Shown: positions 27,336 to 36,477, counted from the first letter of the stretch. The stretch: DNA of 64,000 nucleotides from Acidovorax sp. GBBC 1281 (GCF_028473645.1 NZ_CP097269.1:1558001-1622000); one strand, 5' to 3'. Made by a program: numbers and translations. The notes: generated from the sequence alone by a model not told the origin.

Positions 27336-28370
27336 TCAGTTCGCCTGGTGGCGCGCCTCGCGCGGGCTGAGGCCGAAGCGGCGCTTGAACATGCGCTGGA
27401 AGGTGGACGGGTCCGAAAACCCGCACCGCAGGGCGATCTCCGAGAGACTGGGCCGCTCGGTGACGGCCCCTGCGGTCGCGGTGATCTGCTGCCAGGCGGC
27501 CTCCAGCCGGGCGCTCCAGATGGCCGCCGCCACGCCTTCGCCATGGCGTGCGAACAGTCGGTACAGCGAAGCACGCGAGCATTCCAGCAGCACCGCCAGC
27601 CGCTCGGCACCGAAGGCCGGGTCGCCGCAGTGGCGCCGCACCAGGCCCCAGGCCGCCCGGTACAGGCTGTCGTCGAAGCGGCCGGCATCGGCCTGCAGAC
27701 CCGCTTTCTGCGATGTCTGCAGCAGGGCCAGGGCCATGTCGGTGCAGGCTTTCAGCGCCACGGTGCGTTCGTCGATTCCCATGCGCGGCGCCTCGCGCCA
27801 GGTGGCGGCCATCAGGGTCTGCAGAACGCTGCCCAGGCCCGGGCGCTGCGGCAGCTGGTCGGGCAGTGCGAAGCCGGGGCCCAGGGTGTCGTGGATCGTC
27901 TTGCGCGACACGATGAGGGACATGTCGCGGTGGCGTGAGCGCCGGATCTCCACGGGCCGGGCGTAGTCCACGAGGTAGAGCATGCCGGCCGAGATCTGCT
28001 GCGCTCCGTGGTTTTCCTGGGTGGCCCAGTCGCACTCCACCATCAGCGACAGGCTGATGTCGTCCGCGCCGTCCCGGCGGCACATGGCCTCGGTGCGCAC
28101 GGCATGCACGGCCTCGCTCGCGTGCTCGACCAGATCGGCCCCATGGCCGACGATGCGCCGCAGCCGCCCGCCGAACGCCGCTCCGTCCGGCGCGTCGGAC
28201 TCGGGGCGCATTCGGCTGAGCACCGATTCCCGCCAGAAGTCGAGGCGCTCGCCTGAGGGGATGGGGTCGGTGGAGACCTCCACCAGGGTCCCTGGGACGT
28301 GCGGACTGGCGAGCGCAGCATGGCGGCGGGGTGGATGGGCATCGGAAGCCGGACGGATCTCGTTTGCCAT
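27336..28370 (-). CDS. AraC-family transcriptional regulator
   Basis: This is a 344-residue protein. The N-terminal ~200 residues resemble the AraC_binding_2 (FeaR/OruR-type) domain (SGERLDFWRESVLSRM, DISLSLMVECDW). The C-terminal double HTH carries LAVLLECSRASLYRLFARHGEG and LSEIALRCGFSDPSTFQRMFKRRFG. The ATG at 28368-28370 has AGGGA upstream. It is divergent from the DUF1566/RCC1/multicopper oxidase locus across 328 bp and is the best candidate for its regulator. The inducer is unknown. Confidence 0.92.
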   Translation of the reverse strand: MANEIRPASDAHPPRRHAALASPHVPGTLVEVSTDPIPSGERLDFWRESVLSRMRPESDAPDGAAFGGRLRRIVGHGADLVEHASEAVHAVRTEAMCRRDGADDISLSLMVECDWATQENHGAQQISAGMLYLVDYARPVEIRRSRHRDMSLIVSRKTIHDTLGPGFALPDQLPQRPGLGSVLQTLMAATWREAPRMGIDERTVALKACTDMALALLQTSQKAGLQADAGRFDDSLYRAAWGLVRRHCGDPAFGAERLAVLLECSRASLYRLFARHGEGVAAAIWSARLEAAWQQITATAGAVTERPSLSEIALRCGFSDPSTFQRMFKRRFGLSPREARHQAN

Positions 28371-28698
28371 GAATTCCCTTCGGCGGTCTGTCGCTTTCTG
28401 TGTGTTTCCACTCGAAATGTAGTGCACGCGCGACAGGTCGCGAAAAAAACCCTGCGCGCCGAACGGGGTCGAAATGGACCCCGCGTCTCACCCGTTGGGC
28501 CTGGCATGGCCGCCCGTCTCAATGGGCTGCATGGAGTGCTCTGGCCGCGGCGTGGGATGGAAATCCCCACTGGATCAGCGGGTTGAAACGGCCGGGGCGA
28601 AACGTCACGATGCACCGGTGGGCGGGAGGCCTGCCGCCCGATTCCGGGCGAAAAAACTGCGTCATCACCCCAATGGACCGGCCTGCCGGACACAACTT
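28371..28698. other. Divergent promoter region
   Basis: This is 328 bp between the AraC regulator and the DUF1566 gene. No gene is recognisable in it. An AT-richer patch at about 28390-28450 probably holds the AraC promoter. I could not identify clear AraC half-sites by eye. Confidence 0.4.
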
Positions 28699-31137
28699 AT
28701 GCACCCTGTGGATAGCCCCCTCGACCCCCTGCAGCATCTTGACCTCGTCCGAAGCTGCGGCGAAGGCGGACTCGGCCCTGCACCCCATGCGCTGTCGGTA
28801 CCGGTCCATGCCGAGCCGGGCGGCCCGGGCCAGGGCACGCTCACGGTCTTCGGCGCGGGCGGCCAGACGCTGGTGCAGACGGCCTTCGACGGCCATGCCA
28901 CGGTGCTGGTGCACGCGGCGCAGGGCGGCCTGCGCCTCGTCCTGGACCTGGGGGACGGCCTGCACCTGGCCGCCCGGCTCGAGGACTACCGGTCCGGCAC
29001 GGCGGTCGTGCTGTCGCCGATCTCCACGCTGGTGGATGCCTACCTCGCCACGCAGCCAGGGATGGCGCTGGCGCGGGCCCAGGCACGCGTGCTGGAGTCG
29101 CTGGGGCTGCCGCCCGACCTTCCCGTGGGGACTCTGGGCTTCAGCCTGGACCGCGACCGGTTCGATGCTGACCACTTCCACCAGGCCGCACGCGGCGCGG
29201 GCGGCACGCAGGCTCTGACCCGGCAGGTGGCGGACGGCATCGACGCCACGGTCTCCGTCCAGCGCTTCGGACGGAACGCGACCGGCCTGCTGGGCGCCGA
29301 CAAAAGCCCCGACGCCACCATCAAGGACCTGGTGGATGGCTTGTCCGGCAACTTCAAGGATTGGGCCGGCGGCAAGGTCAAAGGCTGGCTCATGCGGGTC
29401 AGCGGGATCAACAGCTTCCTGAACGAACTGGGGCTGGGTGAAGGAGAGGACACCACCGCCAAGCAACTGCAGGCGATCACGGCCGAGATCAAGCGGCTGA
29501 GCGAGGCGATCGACAAGGTGCCGCGGTCCACGGCCTACATCGCCCGCCTGACGGCGCTGGAGGTATTGAAGGCGTTCGTGCAGGACAAGACCGAGTTGCT
29601 GGCCAGCGCAGCGGGGGATGCGCCGCCGACGGCCGACCAGCTTCAGGAGCAATTCGTCAAGTCCGTGAATGAAAGCCTGGTGCTGACCCAGCTGCACGAC
29701 AACCAGGTGGGCTCCGGTGCCGATGCCAAGGGGCTGATCCGCCTGCTGCTGGACGACCACCCCAAGTTCTATTCGGGCCGCGCCGGAACGGCCTATGACG
29801 ACCTGCTGTTCAACGCCTTCAACCAGGCGCGCGCACTGCAGGCCCAGGCGCTGAACCTCAAGGTCGAGGCCGCCCATGCGGGCGATCCGCCGCAGCTGGA
29901 CAAGGCGGAGCGGCACCTGGACGAGTACCACATCCACCTCAAGCGCCAGCGGCTGATGTACCCCAACGGGCTCAAGCCCTTCGCCGACGGCAGCATCCTG
30001 GACCGCGACACCGGCCTGATGTGGAAACCGGAGATGTTCGAGTACGACGGTCTGGAAGGGCTGATGGCCGACCCGGCGAGCGCGGGCAATCCCTGGCGCC
30101 TGCCCAGCATCACCGAACTGCAGAGCCTGATACCGCCGAACGCCGTGCGCCATCGGCTGCCTTCCGGCGAACAGTCGGCTGCGACGCCTCAAGTCATGCG
30201 GTATTTCGGCTTCAAGCCGCAGTCGTACCAGCAGGACGGCACCACCCGCTACCGGCATTTCGCCGACCTGGGGCAGGCGGGGTCCAGGCCGTACAAGATC
30301 CTCGGCCCGGGCTACATCGTCACCCGCAATGCCTACAAGCGCCGCGATCGCCACTGGGGCCAGTCGGACTACGAACTGCGCACGCTGGTGATGAACCTGT
30401 ACAACGGCGACGAGGAAAACATCCGCATCAAATTCTGCCGTGGCGACGGCAAGTGCTATACCGAATACGGCTCCTCGCAGCCACCCGTGCCGTGGACCAT
30501 GCCGGTGCTGTACGTGCGCACGCCGCCCGTTCCCGTGGAGTTCAAGGTCGAGTTCTACGAAGGTTTCAAATCCACGGCCGACACGGCGCAGGGTTGGGCG
30601 CTGGTGCGCTACTCCGACAGCGGCGAGTGGAAGGACGTGACCCAGTATGCCATCTGGAGCGTCGAGGGCGATAACGCATCGGACGTGCACGTGTCCAACC
30701 ACGAAGGCACCAGCGGCCTGGTGCAACTGCGCAGCCAGGAGCGCACGCCACGTGCCTACACGATCAAGGCCGAACTGCCCTGGTACCTGTCGGACCAGCC
30801 CGGGCAATGGGGCCGGCTCGAAGGCAAGGCCATCCTCTACGGCAACCAGAGCGCGCCGGTGCCGGTGCTCAAGCGGCTGCTGCTGTCCCCTGCCACGAAG
30901 ATCACCAAGCAATACCCGTTTTCGTACGACCTCAGCATCCGGGGCGTCCTGAGTTCAGGGGCCGCCATCGACAAGGACATGGCCGTCTGGTCGTGCAACC
31001 CGAGCGATTCCGGCGTGCAGATCAGCCCCTCCGGCCGGGTGACGGTGTCCCAGGCCCCCACATCGAAAAAGCAGATCCAGATCAAGGCCACGATCGGCGG
31101 CGCCGAAGGGTTCGCCTACCTCGTGCTGCTGCCCTGA
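28699..31137 (+). CDS. Large DUF1566/Ig-like domain protein of unknown function
   Basis: This is an 812-residue protein that I do not recognise as a whole. The N-terminal ~150 residues are beta-rich and include VVLSPISTLVDAYLA near 105, like the linker of bacterial surface proteins. A helical, partly coiled-coil region follows (about 200-420). A DUF1566 (Lcl C-terminal-like) domain starts near 435 (DRDTGLMWKPE, WRLPSITELQSL). The last ~200 residues look like tandem Ig-like or Big domains (WSVEGDNASDVHVSN, WSCNPSDSGVQISPSG). No signal peptide is present from ATG 28699 or from the upstream open frame. It leads a three-gene locus. Confidence 0.75.
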   Translation: MHPVDSPLDPLQHLDLVRSCGEGGLGPAPHALSVPVHAEPGGPGQGTLTVFGAGGQTLVQTAFDGHATVLVHAAQGGLRLVLDLGDGLHLAARLEDYRSGTAVVLSPISTLVDAYLATQPGMALARAQARVLESLGLPPDLPVGTLGFSLDRDRFDADHFHQAARGAGGTQALTRQVADGIDATVSVQRFGRNATGLLGADKSPDATIKDLVDGLSGNFKDWAGGKVKGWLMRVSGINSFLNELGLGEGEDTTAKQLQAITAEIKRLSEAIDKVPRSTAYIARLTALEVLKAFVQDKTELLASAAGDAPPTADQLQEQFVKSVNESLVLTQLHDNQVGSGADAKGLIRLLLDDHPKFYSGRAGTAYDDLLFNAFNQARALQAQALNLKVEAAHAGDPPQLDKAERHLDEYHIHLKRQRLMYPNGLKPFADGSILDRDTGLMWKPEMFEYDGLEGLMADPASAGNPWRLPSITELQSLIPPNAVRHRLPSGEQSAATPQVMRYFGFKPQSYQQDGTTRYRHFADLGQAGSRPYKILGPGYIVTRNAYKRRDRHWGQSDYELRTLVMNLYNGDEENIRIKFCRGDGKCYTEYGSSQPPVPWTMPVLYVRTPPVPVEFKVEFYEGFKSTADTAQGWALVRYSDSGEWKDVTQYAIWSVEGDNASDVHVSNHEGTSGLVQLRSQERTPRAYTIKAELPWYLSDQPGQWGRLEGKAILYGNQSAPVPVLKRLLLSPATKITKQYPFSYDLSIRGVLSSGAAIDKDMAVWSCNPSDSGVQISPSGRVTVSQAPTSKKQIQIKATIGGAEGFAYLVLLP

Positions 31138-31154
31138 CCCGCGAGGCGCATTCC

Positions 31155-32240
31155 ATGCCATTTCTCACCATCAGTGCCGGCCGCGACCGGTCCATCGCCC
31201 TCGCCGCAGACGGTGCGGCCTACGGCTGGGGCGGCGTCAAGCGGCTCGGCGCCCAGCTGCCACCCGGCTATCCAGGCGAGCTGTGCTCGTCCAGCCCCAC
31301 CGAGATCGGCCACAACCGCTACGCGCAGCCGCAGCCCCAGTGGCTGAACCCGGGCCTGCCGTTCACCGCGGTGCACGACGGGCATTCCCACACGCTGGCC
31401 GTGCGTGAGGGTGGCGCCGTGGTGGCCTGCCGGCCCGTGGTGTCGCCGGAGCACGGCGCCGACCGCGTGGGCGTGTCGGGCCTGCCGTCCCCGGTGGTCC
31501 AGGTGGCCCAGACCGAAGCCGCCGCATTCGCGCTGCAGGCCGACGGTACGGTGCGCTCCTGGGGCATGGCGGCCTACGGGCAACTGGGCCGCGTGACGGT
31601 GTCGCGCGAATCCGGCCCGCAGGCCATCGAAGGCCTGGGCGCCATCGCGCACCTGGCGTCCGGCCATGCGCACGTGCTGGCGCTGGACCGTGCCGGCCGC
31701 GTCTGGGCCTGGGGGGCCAACGCGGCCGGCCAGCTCGGCAACGGGGCACTGACTGAATCCGCCTTGCCGGTGCGAGTGGACCTGCCCGGGCGCATCGTGC
31801 AGGTGGCCGCGGGCGACACGCACAGCTTCGCGGTGGACGCGCAAGGCGGGCTGTGGGCCTGGGGCTCCAATCAGTACGGGCAATCGGGCGATGCGGCCGC
31901 GCGCTATTTCGCCCGGCCCGTGCGGGTGCGCACCGGCTTTGCCGTGGCGCAGGTGGATGCGGGCATGTTCTACACCGTGGCGCTGTCGCGCCAGGGCGAT
32001 GTGTTCGCGTGGGGCTGGAACGGCATGGGGCAGCTCGCGCGGGACGGCATGGCCTTTTCCGCCAAGCCGCTGCGCGTGCCGGCGCTGCGCGGCATGCTGC
32101 AACTGGCGGCCGGATCGGGCCACGTGCTGGCGCGCACCGGCACCGGGCTGCTCGCCTGGGGCGACAACCGCTCGTCCGCCTGCGGGGCGTTTCCGTCCAC
32201 CGCCGTGCAGGTCCGTCCCCATCCCATCGCATTCGCCTGA
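31155..32240 (+). CDS. RCC1-repeat beta-propeller protein
   Basis: This is a 361-residue protein built of RCC1 repeats of about 50 residues. The diagnostic W-G-x-N-x-x-G-Q-L-G pattern recurs (VRSWGMAAYGQLGR, VWAWGANAAGQLGNG, LWAWGSNQYGQSGD, VFAWGWNGMGQLARD, LLAWGDNRSSACG), enough for a seven-blade propeller. No signal peptide is visible and no catalytic motif is expected. In bacteria such propellers are mostly uncharacterised interaction modules. It lies 17 bp after the DUF1566 gene and 9 bp before the multicopper oxidase, so the three are probably co-transcribed. Confidence 0.9.
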   Translation: MPFLTISAGRDRSIALAADGAAYGWGGVKRLGAQLPPGYPGELCSSSPTEIGHNRYAQPQPQWLNPGLPFTAVHDGHSHTLAVREGGAVVACRPVVSPEHGADRVGVSGLPSPVVQVAQTEAAAFALQADGTVRSWGMAAYGQLGRVTVSRESGPQAIEGLGAIAHLASGHAHVLALDRAGRVWAWGANAAGQLGNGALTESALPVRVDLPGRIVQVAAGDTHSFAVDAQGGLWAWGSNQYGQSGDAAARYFARPVRVRTGFAVAQVDAGMFYTVALSRQGDVFAWGWNGMGQLARDGMAFSAKPLRVPALRGMLQLAAGSGHVLARTGTGLLAWGDNRSSACGAFPSTAVQVRPHPIAFA

Positions 32241-32249
32241 AGGCCCGCC

Positions 32250-33950
32250 ATGACCGATTCTTTCTCGACCCCGGAGCCGACGCGCCGCGCCAGCCTGCAG
32301 TGGATGTTCGGGCTCTCCCTGGGCACGGTGGTTGCCCCGCTGGCCGGCTGCGGCGGCAGCGCCTCCGGCGCCACGGCGGACACGCTGCCCGAGCCCGCCG
32401 CGCTGACGTCGTCCGGCGGCCAGCTCAGCCTGGACCTGTTCGCCCGCTACGGTGCGCAGCCGCTGCGCATCGCGGGATCGCAGCCGCCGGCCTATCCGGG
32501 CGTGGCCCGCACGGTGCAGACCGCGCTGCGCAGCTTCAACGGCCAGTACATGGCGCCCACGCTGCACCTGCAGCCCGGCGACACGCTGCGCATCCGGCTG
32601 GTCAACGAACTGCCGGCCAACGTGAAGGGCCAGTCCTCGCTGGACTACCTCAACCACCAGAACAGCACCAACCTGCATTTCCACGGCCTGCACGTCGATC
32701 CGCGGGAGATCCGCCCCGGCGTGTTCGGCGACTACGTGGTGGACATGGCCGAGGCCGGCGTGCTGCCGGGGGCCAGCCGCCAGCACGAGGTGGCCATCCC
32801 GGCCGACCACACCAACGGCATCTACTGGTACCACCCCCATCTGCACGGGTCGTCCAATGTGCAGGTCTCCAGCGGCATGTTCGGCGCCATCCTCATCCAC
32901 GACCCCAAGGACACCTTCATCGACACGCCGGACATCCGCGAGCGCGCGATCCACGTGCACAAGGTCAACCTGACCGGCGACGGCAAGACGGAATCGTTCT
33001 ACGACTCCATCCGTACCGCGTCGTCGGGCTTTCTTCTCAATGGTGCCTACCAGCCCACCATCGTCATGCGGCCGGGCGAGGTGCAGCAGTGGCACTTCAT
33101 CAACACGGCCTCGTTCTACCCGTTCAACCCCGTGCTGGACGGCCACACGCTCTGGGCGTATGCCAAGGACGGCAACGTGTTCAACCGCCGCTTCAAGCCC
33201 ATCAACGCGGCCACCTCGGACCGGTTCGACAACGCCCATTGGCCCGGCAACGCGCTGTACCCCGGCAACCGCCATTCGATCGTGGTGAAGGCCAGCGACG
33301 TGCCCGGCACGTATTACCTGCGTTCGGTCAAGGCGCCGTCGAGCGAGGCGCAGGACGAGATCGTCGCGCGCATCGTGGTGGAGGGCACGCCGCTGTCCAC
33401 CCCGCTGCCCCAGCCAGCGCGCCTGCCGCGCTATGCCGAGCACCTGCCCATCACCGATGAGGAACTGGCGGCCCATGGCGGCAAGCAGCGCAGCCTGGTG
33501 CTGGCCGTGCTGCCCAAGACGAGCGAGCGCCTGGCCCAGCCCATCCCGGTGGGGGAGGGCTGGTTCATCCCGCTGTCCGACGGCGTGGATGGCTTCACCG
33601 ACACCGTGTTCTCGTCCGGCGATGCCTCGCCGCAGGCCCGGCTGTCGCCGTTCCAGTCGTCGCTCACGGCCACGCAGACGGTGGCGTTGGGCGCGGTGGA
33701 GGAGTGGACCATCCAGAACCTCAACCGCTACCCGCACCCGTTCCACATCCACGTCAACGACAGCTATGTGGTGCGGGTCAACGGCGAGCCGGTCGATCCC
33801 TACTGGGCCGACACGCTCCCGGTGCCGCCGATGGGCAGCATCACCTTTCGCATGCGGTTCACCGACTTCCACGGCCAGTTCGTGTGGCACTGCCATGCGC
33901 TCGACCACGAAGACCTGGGAATGATGCAACTGGTGCACGTGGTCGCCTGA
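32250..33950 (+). CDS. Tat-exported multicopper oxidase, probable lipoprotein
   Basis: This is a 566-residue three-domain multicopper oxidase. Copper ligands are complete: HFHG at 143-146, HPHLHG at 195-200, HPFHIH at 496-501 and HCHALDHEDLGM at 547-558, with a Met axial ligand. The N-terminus has a twin-arginine motif (TRRASLQWMFG) and an LAGC lipobox with C34, so it is probably folded in the cytoplasm and anchored in the envelope. Typical activities are oxidation of Cu(I), Fe(II), Mn(II) or phenols with O2 reduced to water. There are no Met-rich CueO-like inserts. The substrate is unknown. It is the last gene of the DUF1566-RCC1 locus. Confidence 0.92.
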   Translation: MTDSFSTPEPTRRASLQWMFGLSLGTVVAPLAGCGGSASGATADTLPEPAALTSSGGQLSLDLFARYGAQPLRIAGSQPPAYPGVARTVQTALRSFNGQYMAPTLHLQPGDTLRIRLVNELPANVKGQSSLDYLNHQNSTNLHFHGLHVDPREIRPGVFGDYVVDMAEAGVLPGASRQHEVAIPADHTNGIYWYHPHLHGSSNVQVSSGMFGAILIHDPKDTFIDTPDIRERAIHVHKVNLTGDGKTESFYDSIRTASSGFLLNGAYQPTIVMRPGEVQQWHFINTASFYPFNPVLDGHTLWAYAKDGNVFNRRFKPINAATSDRFDNAHWPGNALYPGNRHSIVVKASDVPGTYYLRSVKAPSSEAQDEIVARIVVEGTPLSTPLPQPARLPRYAEHLPITDEELAAHGGKQRSLVLAVLPKTSERLAQPIPVGEGWFIPLSDGVDGFTDTVFSSGDASPQARLSPFQSSLTATQTVALGAVEEWTIQNLNRYPHPFHIHVNDSYVVRVNGEPVDPYWADTLPVPPMGSITFRMRFTDFHGQFVWHCHALDHEDLGMMQLVHVVA

Positions 33951-34186
33951 CACCTCGGGCACCGCCACCGAAACGGCAACCGACACAAAGAGAGAGGGGA
34001 GAAGAAGCGAAGAGCGCGGCGGGGCCCGGTGCAGTGCATCGGGCCCCAGCAGCCTGAAACCCTCCTGCAAGGGCTCGGATCCCGTTGGTGTCCACGGTCG
34101 AGCAGGTCCCTGCAGGCCTGACCAATGGGCGTGCGAAGGGCATCAGAAAGGGCGTAAGCTACACGTTCGATCGCTCCTGTGCCGCC

Positions 34187-34960
34187 ATGAAGTTGCCATC
34201 CTCACCCACTTCCGCCTGCACCGCCTGCCGCGATGGCCAGGCGCTGGATTTCGAATTCACGATGGCGTTCCAGCCCATCGTCGATCTGCGCGACCGCAGC
34301 GTGTATGCCTACGAAGCTCTGGTGCGCGGACTGGACGGCAGCTCGGCCTACAGCATCCTGGCCAAGGTGACGCAAGAGAACCTGTACTCCTTCGACCAGG
34401 CGTGCCGCGTGAAAGCGGTGGAACTGGCCGCGCAACTGGGCATGCCCTGCCGGCTGAGCATCAATTTCCTACCCAACGCCGTGTACCAGCCCGAGGCGTG
34501 CATCCGCGTCACGCTGCAGGCCGCGCAGCGCTGCGGGTTCCCCACCGAGCGCATCATTTTCGAGATCGCCGAGCGCGAGAATTCGCTGGACAAGGCGCAC
34601 TTGCAAGGCATCCTGCACGCCTATCGCCGCCACGGTTTTCTGAGTGCCATCGACGACTTCGGTGCGGGCTACGCGGGCCTGAATCTGCTGGCCGACTTCC
34701 AGCCCGATCTACTCAAGATCGACATCGACCTGGTGCGCGGCATCGATGGGCACCCGGTGCGGCAGGCCATCGTGCGCAGCATCGTGGGCCTGTGCAAAGA
34801 CCTGGGCGTGCAGGCGCTGGCCGAAGGCGTTGAGACCAACGCCGAATTGCACACCCTGCGCGGCCTCGGCATCCATCTGTTTCAGGGCTACCTCTTTGCA
34901 AAGCCCGCGCTGCAAGCCTTGCCGCCGGTGAACTGGCCGCAAGAAGCGGCGGTTGGCTGA
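34187..34960 (+). CDS. Stand-alone EAL-domain c-di-GMP phosphodiesterase
   Basis: This 257-residue protein is almost entirely EAL domain and would hydrolyse c-di-GMP to pGpG. Catalytic and metal motifs are intact: E43-A-L in YEALVRG, the Asn of INFLPN, FEIAERE, DDFGAGYAG, the Lys of LLKIDIDLV, and ALAEGVET. A short N-terminal segment has a CxxC pair (C11, C14), which could bind metal or respond to redox. The start is uncertain. ATG 34187 has no clear ribosome site, and an upstream TTG at 34085 adds 34 residues without family similarity. Confidence 0.88.
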   Translation: MKLPSSPTSACTACRDGQALDFEFTMAFQPIVDLRDRSVYAYEALVRGLDGSSAYSILAKVTQENLYSFDQACRVKAVELAAQLGMPCRLSINFLPNAVYQPEACIRVTLQAAQRCGFPTERIIFEIAERENSLDKAHLQGILHAYRRHGFLSAIDDFGAGYAGLNLLADFQPDLLKIDIDLVRGIDGHPVRQAIVRSIVGLCKDLGVQALAEGVETNAELHTLRGLGIHLFQGYLFAKPALQALPPVNWPQEAAVG

Positions 34961-35013
34961 TTCGCCCCGCGCCCGGACGACCGGCTTTCTTCCACCCCAT
35001 CGCTTCCTGCCGC

Positions 35014-35755
35014 ATGCCCCTCGATCCTGCCGTCCTCCAGGCCTTTGCACCCACCGGGGTGTTGCGGGCGTCCATCAACCTGGGCAATCCCATCCTGGCC
35101 AAGGCCGGTGCGCCGGGGGCGGACCCGTCCGGTGTGTCCGTCGATCTGGCGCGGGCGCTGGCCGAGCGCCTGGGCGTGCCCATCGCCTTCGCCGTGTTCG
35201 ATGCGGCCGGCCAATCGGTCGAAGCCGTCACGCAGGAGCAGGCCGACGTCGGCTTTTTCGCGGTGGACCCCCTGCGGGGTGCCGGCATCGCGTTCACCGC
35301 GCCGTACGTGCTCATCGAAGGCTGCTACCTGGTGCGTGACGATTCGCCGCTGCGCGACAACGAGGCCGTGGACCGGCCCGGGCACCGGGTGGTGGTCGGC
35401 AAGGGCAGCGCCTACGATCTCTACCTGAGCCGCGAGATGAAGGCCGCCACCCTGGTGCGCGCCCCCACGTCGCCCGCCGTCGTGGAAACCTTCCTGGCCG
35501 AAGGCGCCGACGTGGCTGCGGGCGTCAAGCAGCAGTTGCAGGCCGATGCGCAGCGCCTGGGCGGCGGCCTGCGCCTGCTGCCGGGCCGCTTCATGGTCAT
35601 CCAGCAGGGGGCTGCCCAAGGGCCGGGGCGAGGCCGCGGCGGGTGTGCTGCATGCCTTCGTGGAGGAGGCCAAGGCCAGCGGCTTCGTGCAACAGGCGCT
35701 GGAGCGGCACGGCATCCAGGGCGCCTCGGTGGCGCCGGCCCAGGCACCGGCGTGA
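35014..35755 (+). pseudogene. Frameshifted amino-acid-type solute-binding protein (SBP_bac_3)
   Basis: The first 198 codons encode a family 3 solute-binding-like protein without signal peptide (VLRASINLGNPILAKA, VDLARALAERLGVP, ADVGFFAVDPLR, FTAPYVLIEGCYLV). At a run of five G (35607-35611) the similarity leaves this frame and continues in the +1 frame (GLPKGRGEAAAGVLHAFVEE) to a stop at 35753-35755. The usual C-terminal pattern would read ...MVIQQ(xx)GLPKGR. One extra base or a five-base loss explains the break. Read without the shift, the protein ends in an unrelated Arg/Gly-rich tail. A sequencing error in the G-run cannot be excluded. Confidence 0.75.
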
Positions 35756-35767
35756 GGCGGCGATTCG

Positions 35768-35830
35768 CTTGCTATTGTTTTAATAGCGGAATGCCCTAGT
35801 GTCGATTGTGCCGGGGCCTGTTTTGATACC
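35768..35830 (+). repeat. Intergenic hairpin repeat, copy E
   Basis: This is the best-formed head hairpin of the family, GCTATTGTTTTAATAGC (35771-35787, perfect 6-bp arms). It is followed by ATGCCCTAGT (35791-35800), ATTGTGCCGGGGCC and TTTTGATACC. It begins 13 bp after the end of the frameshifted gene. Confidence 0.8.
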
Positions 35831-35973
35831 AATCCTGCTTCGCAGGGTCCCGCCGGGGTGCTGGCCGGTGCGGTGCGCGCGGGGGCGCGCATAAGATCGC
35901 ATCGGCAGCGAACGGGCCGCGGCATGCTGCGGCGGCCCGCGCTGCCACCCGACCATTCCAAAGGAGACAACCC

Positions 35974-36399
35974 ATGAAAAAAACGTTCCGCCTGCTGGCC
36001 GCCGCATTCGCCCTGGTGGGGGTTGCATCGACGGCGTCGGCCGAGGTGTACCCCAAGGAGGCGCTGCTGAAAGCCAACAAGGAGGGCGCCGGCGGCGGCA
36101 AGGGCACGCTGGCCGGCGAATACGCCTTCACGCGCGACAAGGCGCTCAAGGACCAGGCCATCAAGGAGATCAGCTGGCTCACGCTGCAGCCGGGCGACTC
36201 CATCGGCTACCACAAGCACACCAGCAACGAGGACACCTACGTCATCGTCTCGGGCCGCGGCACCTTCAAGGACAAGGACGGCGTGGACGTGGCCGTGAAG
36301 CCGGGCGACGTGACCATCGTGCGCAAGGGCGAATCGCACGGGCTGACCAACACCGGCACCGAGCCGCTGGTGTTCCTGGACGTGATCGCCGAGCAGTAG
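35974..36399 (+). CDS. Secreted small cupin protein
   Basis: This is a 141-residue protein with a Sec signal peptide (MKKTFRLLAAAFALVG, cleavage after ASA). A single cupin_2 barrel carries the metal-binding motif residues H72 and H74 and the Glu of SNEDTYVIVSGRG, with a further His in KGESHGLTNTG. AAGGAGA precedes the ATG. Periplasmic single cupins are functionally diverse and the substrate here is unknown. It is a monocistronic gene with a strong terminator downstream. Confidence 0.88.
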   Translation: MKKTFRLLAAAFALVGVASTASAEVYPKEALLKANKEGAGGGKGTLAGEYAFTRDKALKDQAIKEISWLTLQPGDSIGYHKHTSNEDTYVIVSGRGTFKDKDGVDVAVKPGDVTIVRKGESHGLTNTGTEPLVFLDVIAEQ

Positions 36400-36435
36400 G
36401 CGCTGGCGCAGCGGCCGTCACCGGGCCACAACGCC

Positions 36436-36464
36436 AAAGAGCACCCGCCGGGTGCTCTTTTTTT
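36436..36464 (+). terminator. Rho-independent terminator of the cupin gene
   Basis: The stem AAAGAGCACCC (36436-36446) pairs with GGGTGCTCTTT (36450-36460) around a 3-nt loop and continues into TTTT. It lies 37 bp after the cupin stop and ahead of the convergent gamma-glutamyltransferase stop. Confidence 0.92.
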
Positions 36465-36477
36465 GAGGGGCGGGCGC

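Noticed and set aside
31116-34070. 984-codon antisense open frame opposite the RCC1 and multicopper oxidase genes
   Set aside because: The plus-strand genes carry repeats and complete copper-ligand motifs. The antisense product is repetitive low-complexity sequence.
34085-34186. Upstream TTG start adding 34 residues to the EAL protein
   Set aside because: It has no ribosome site and no similarity, and the added sequence is basic and poorly coding.
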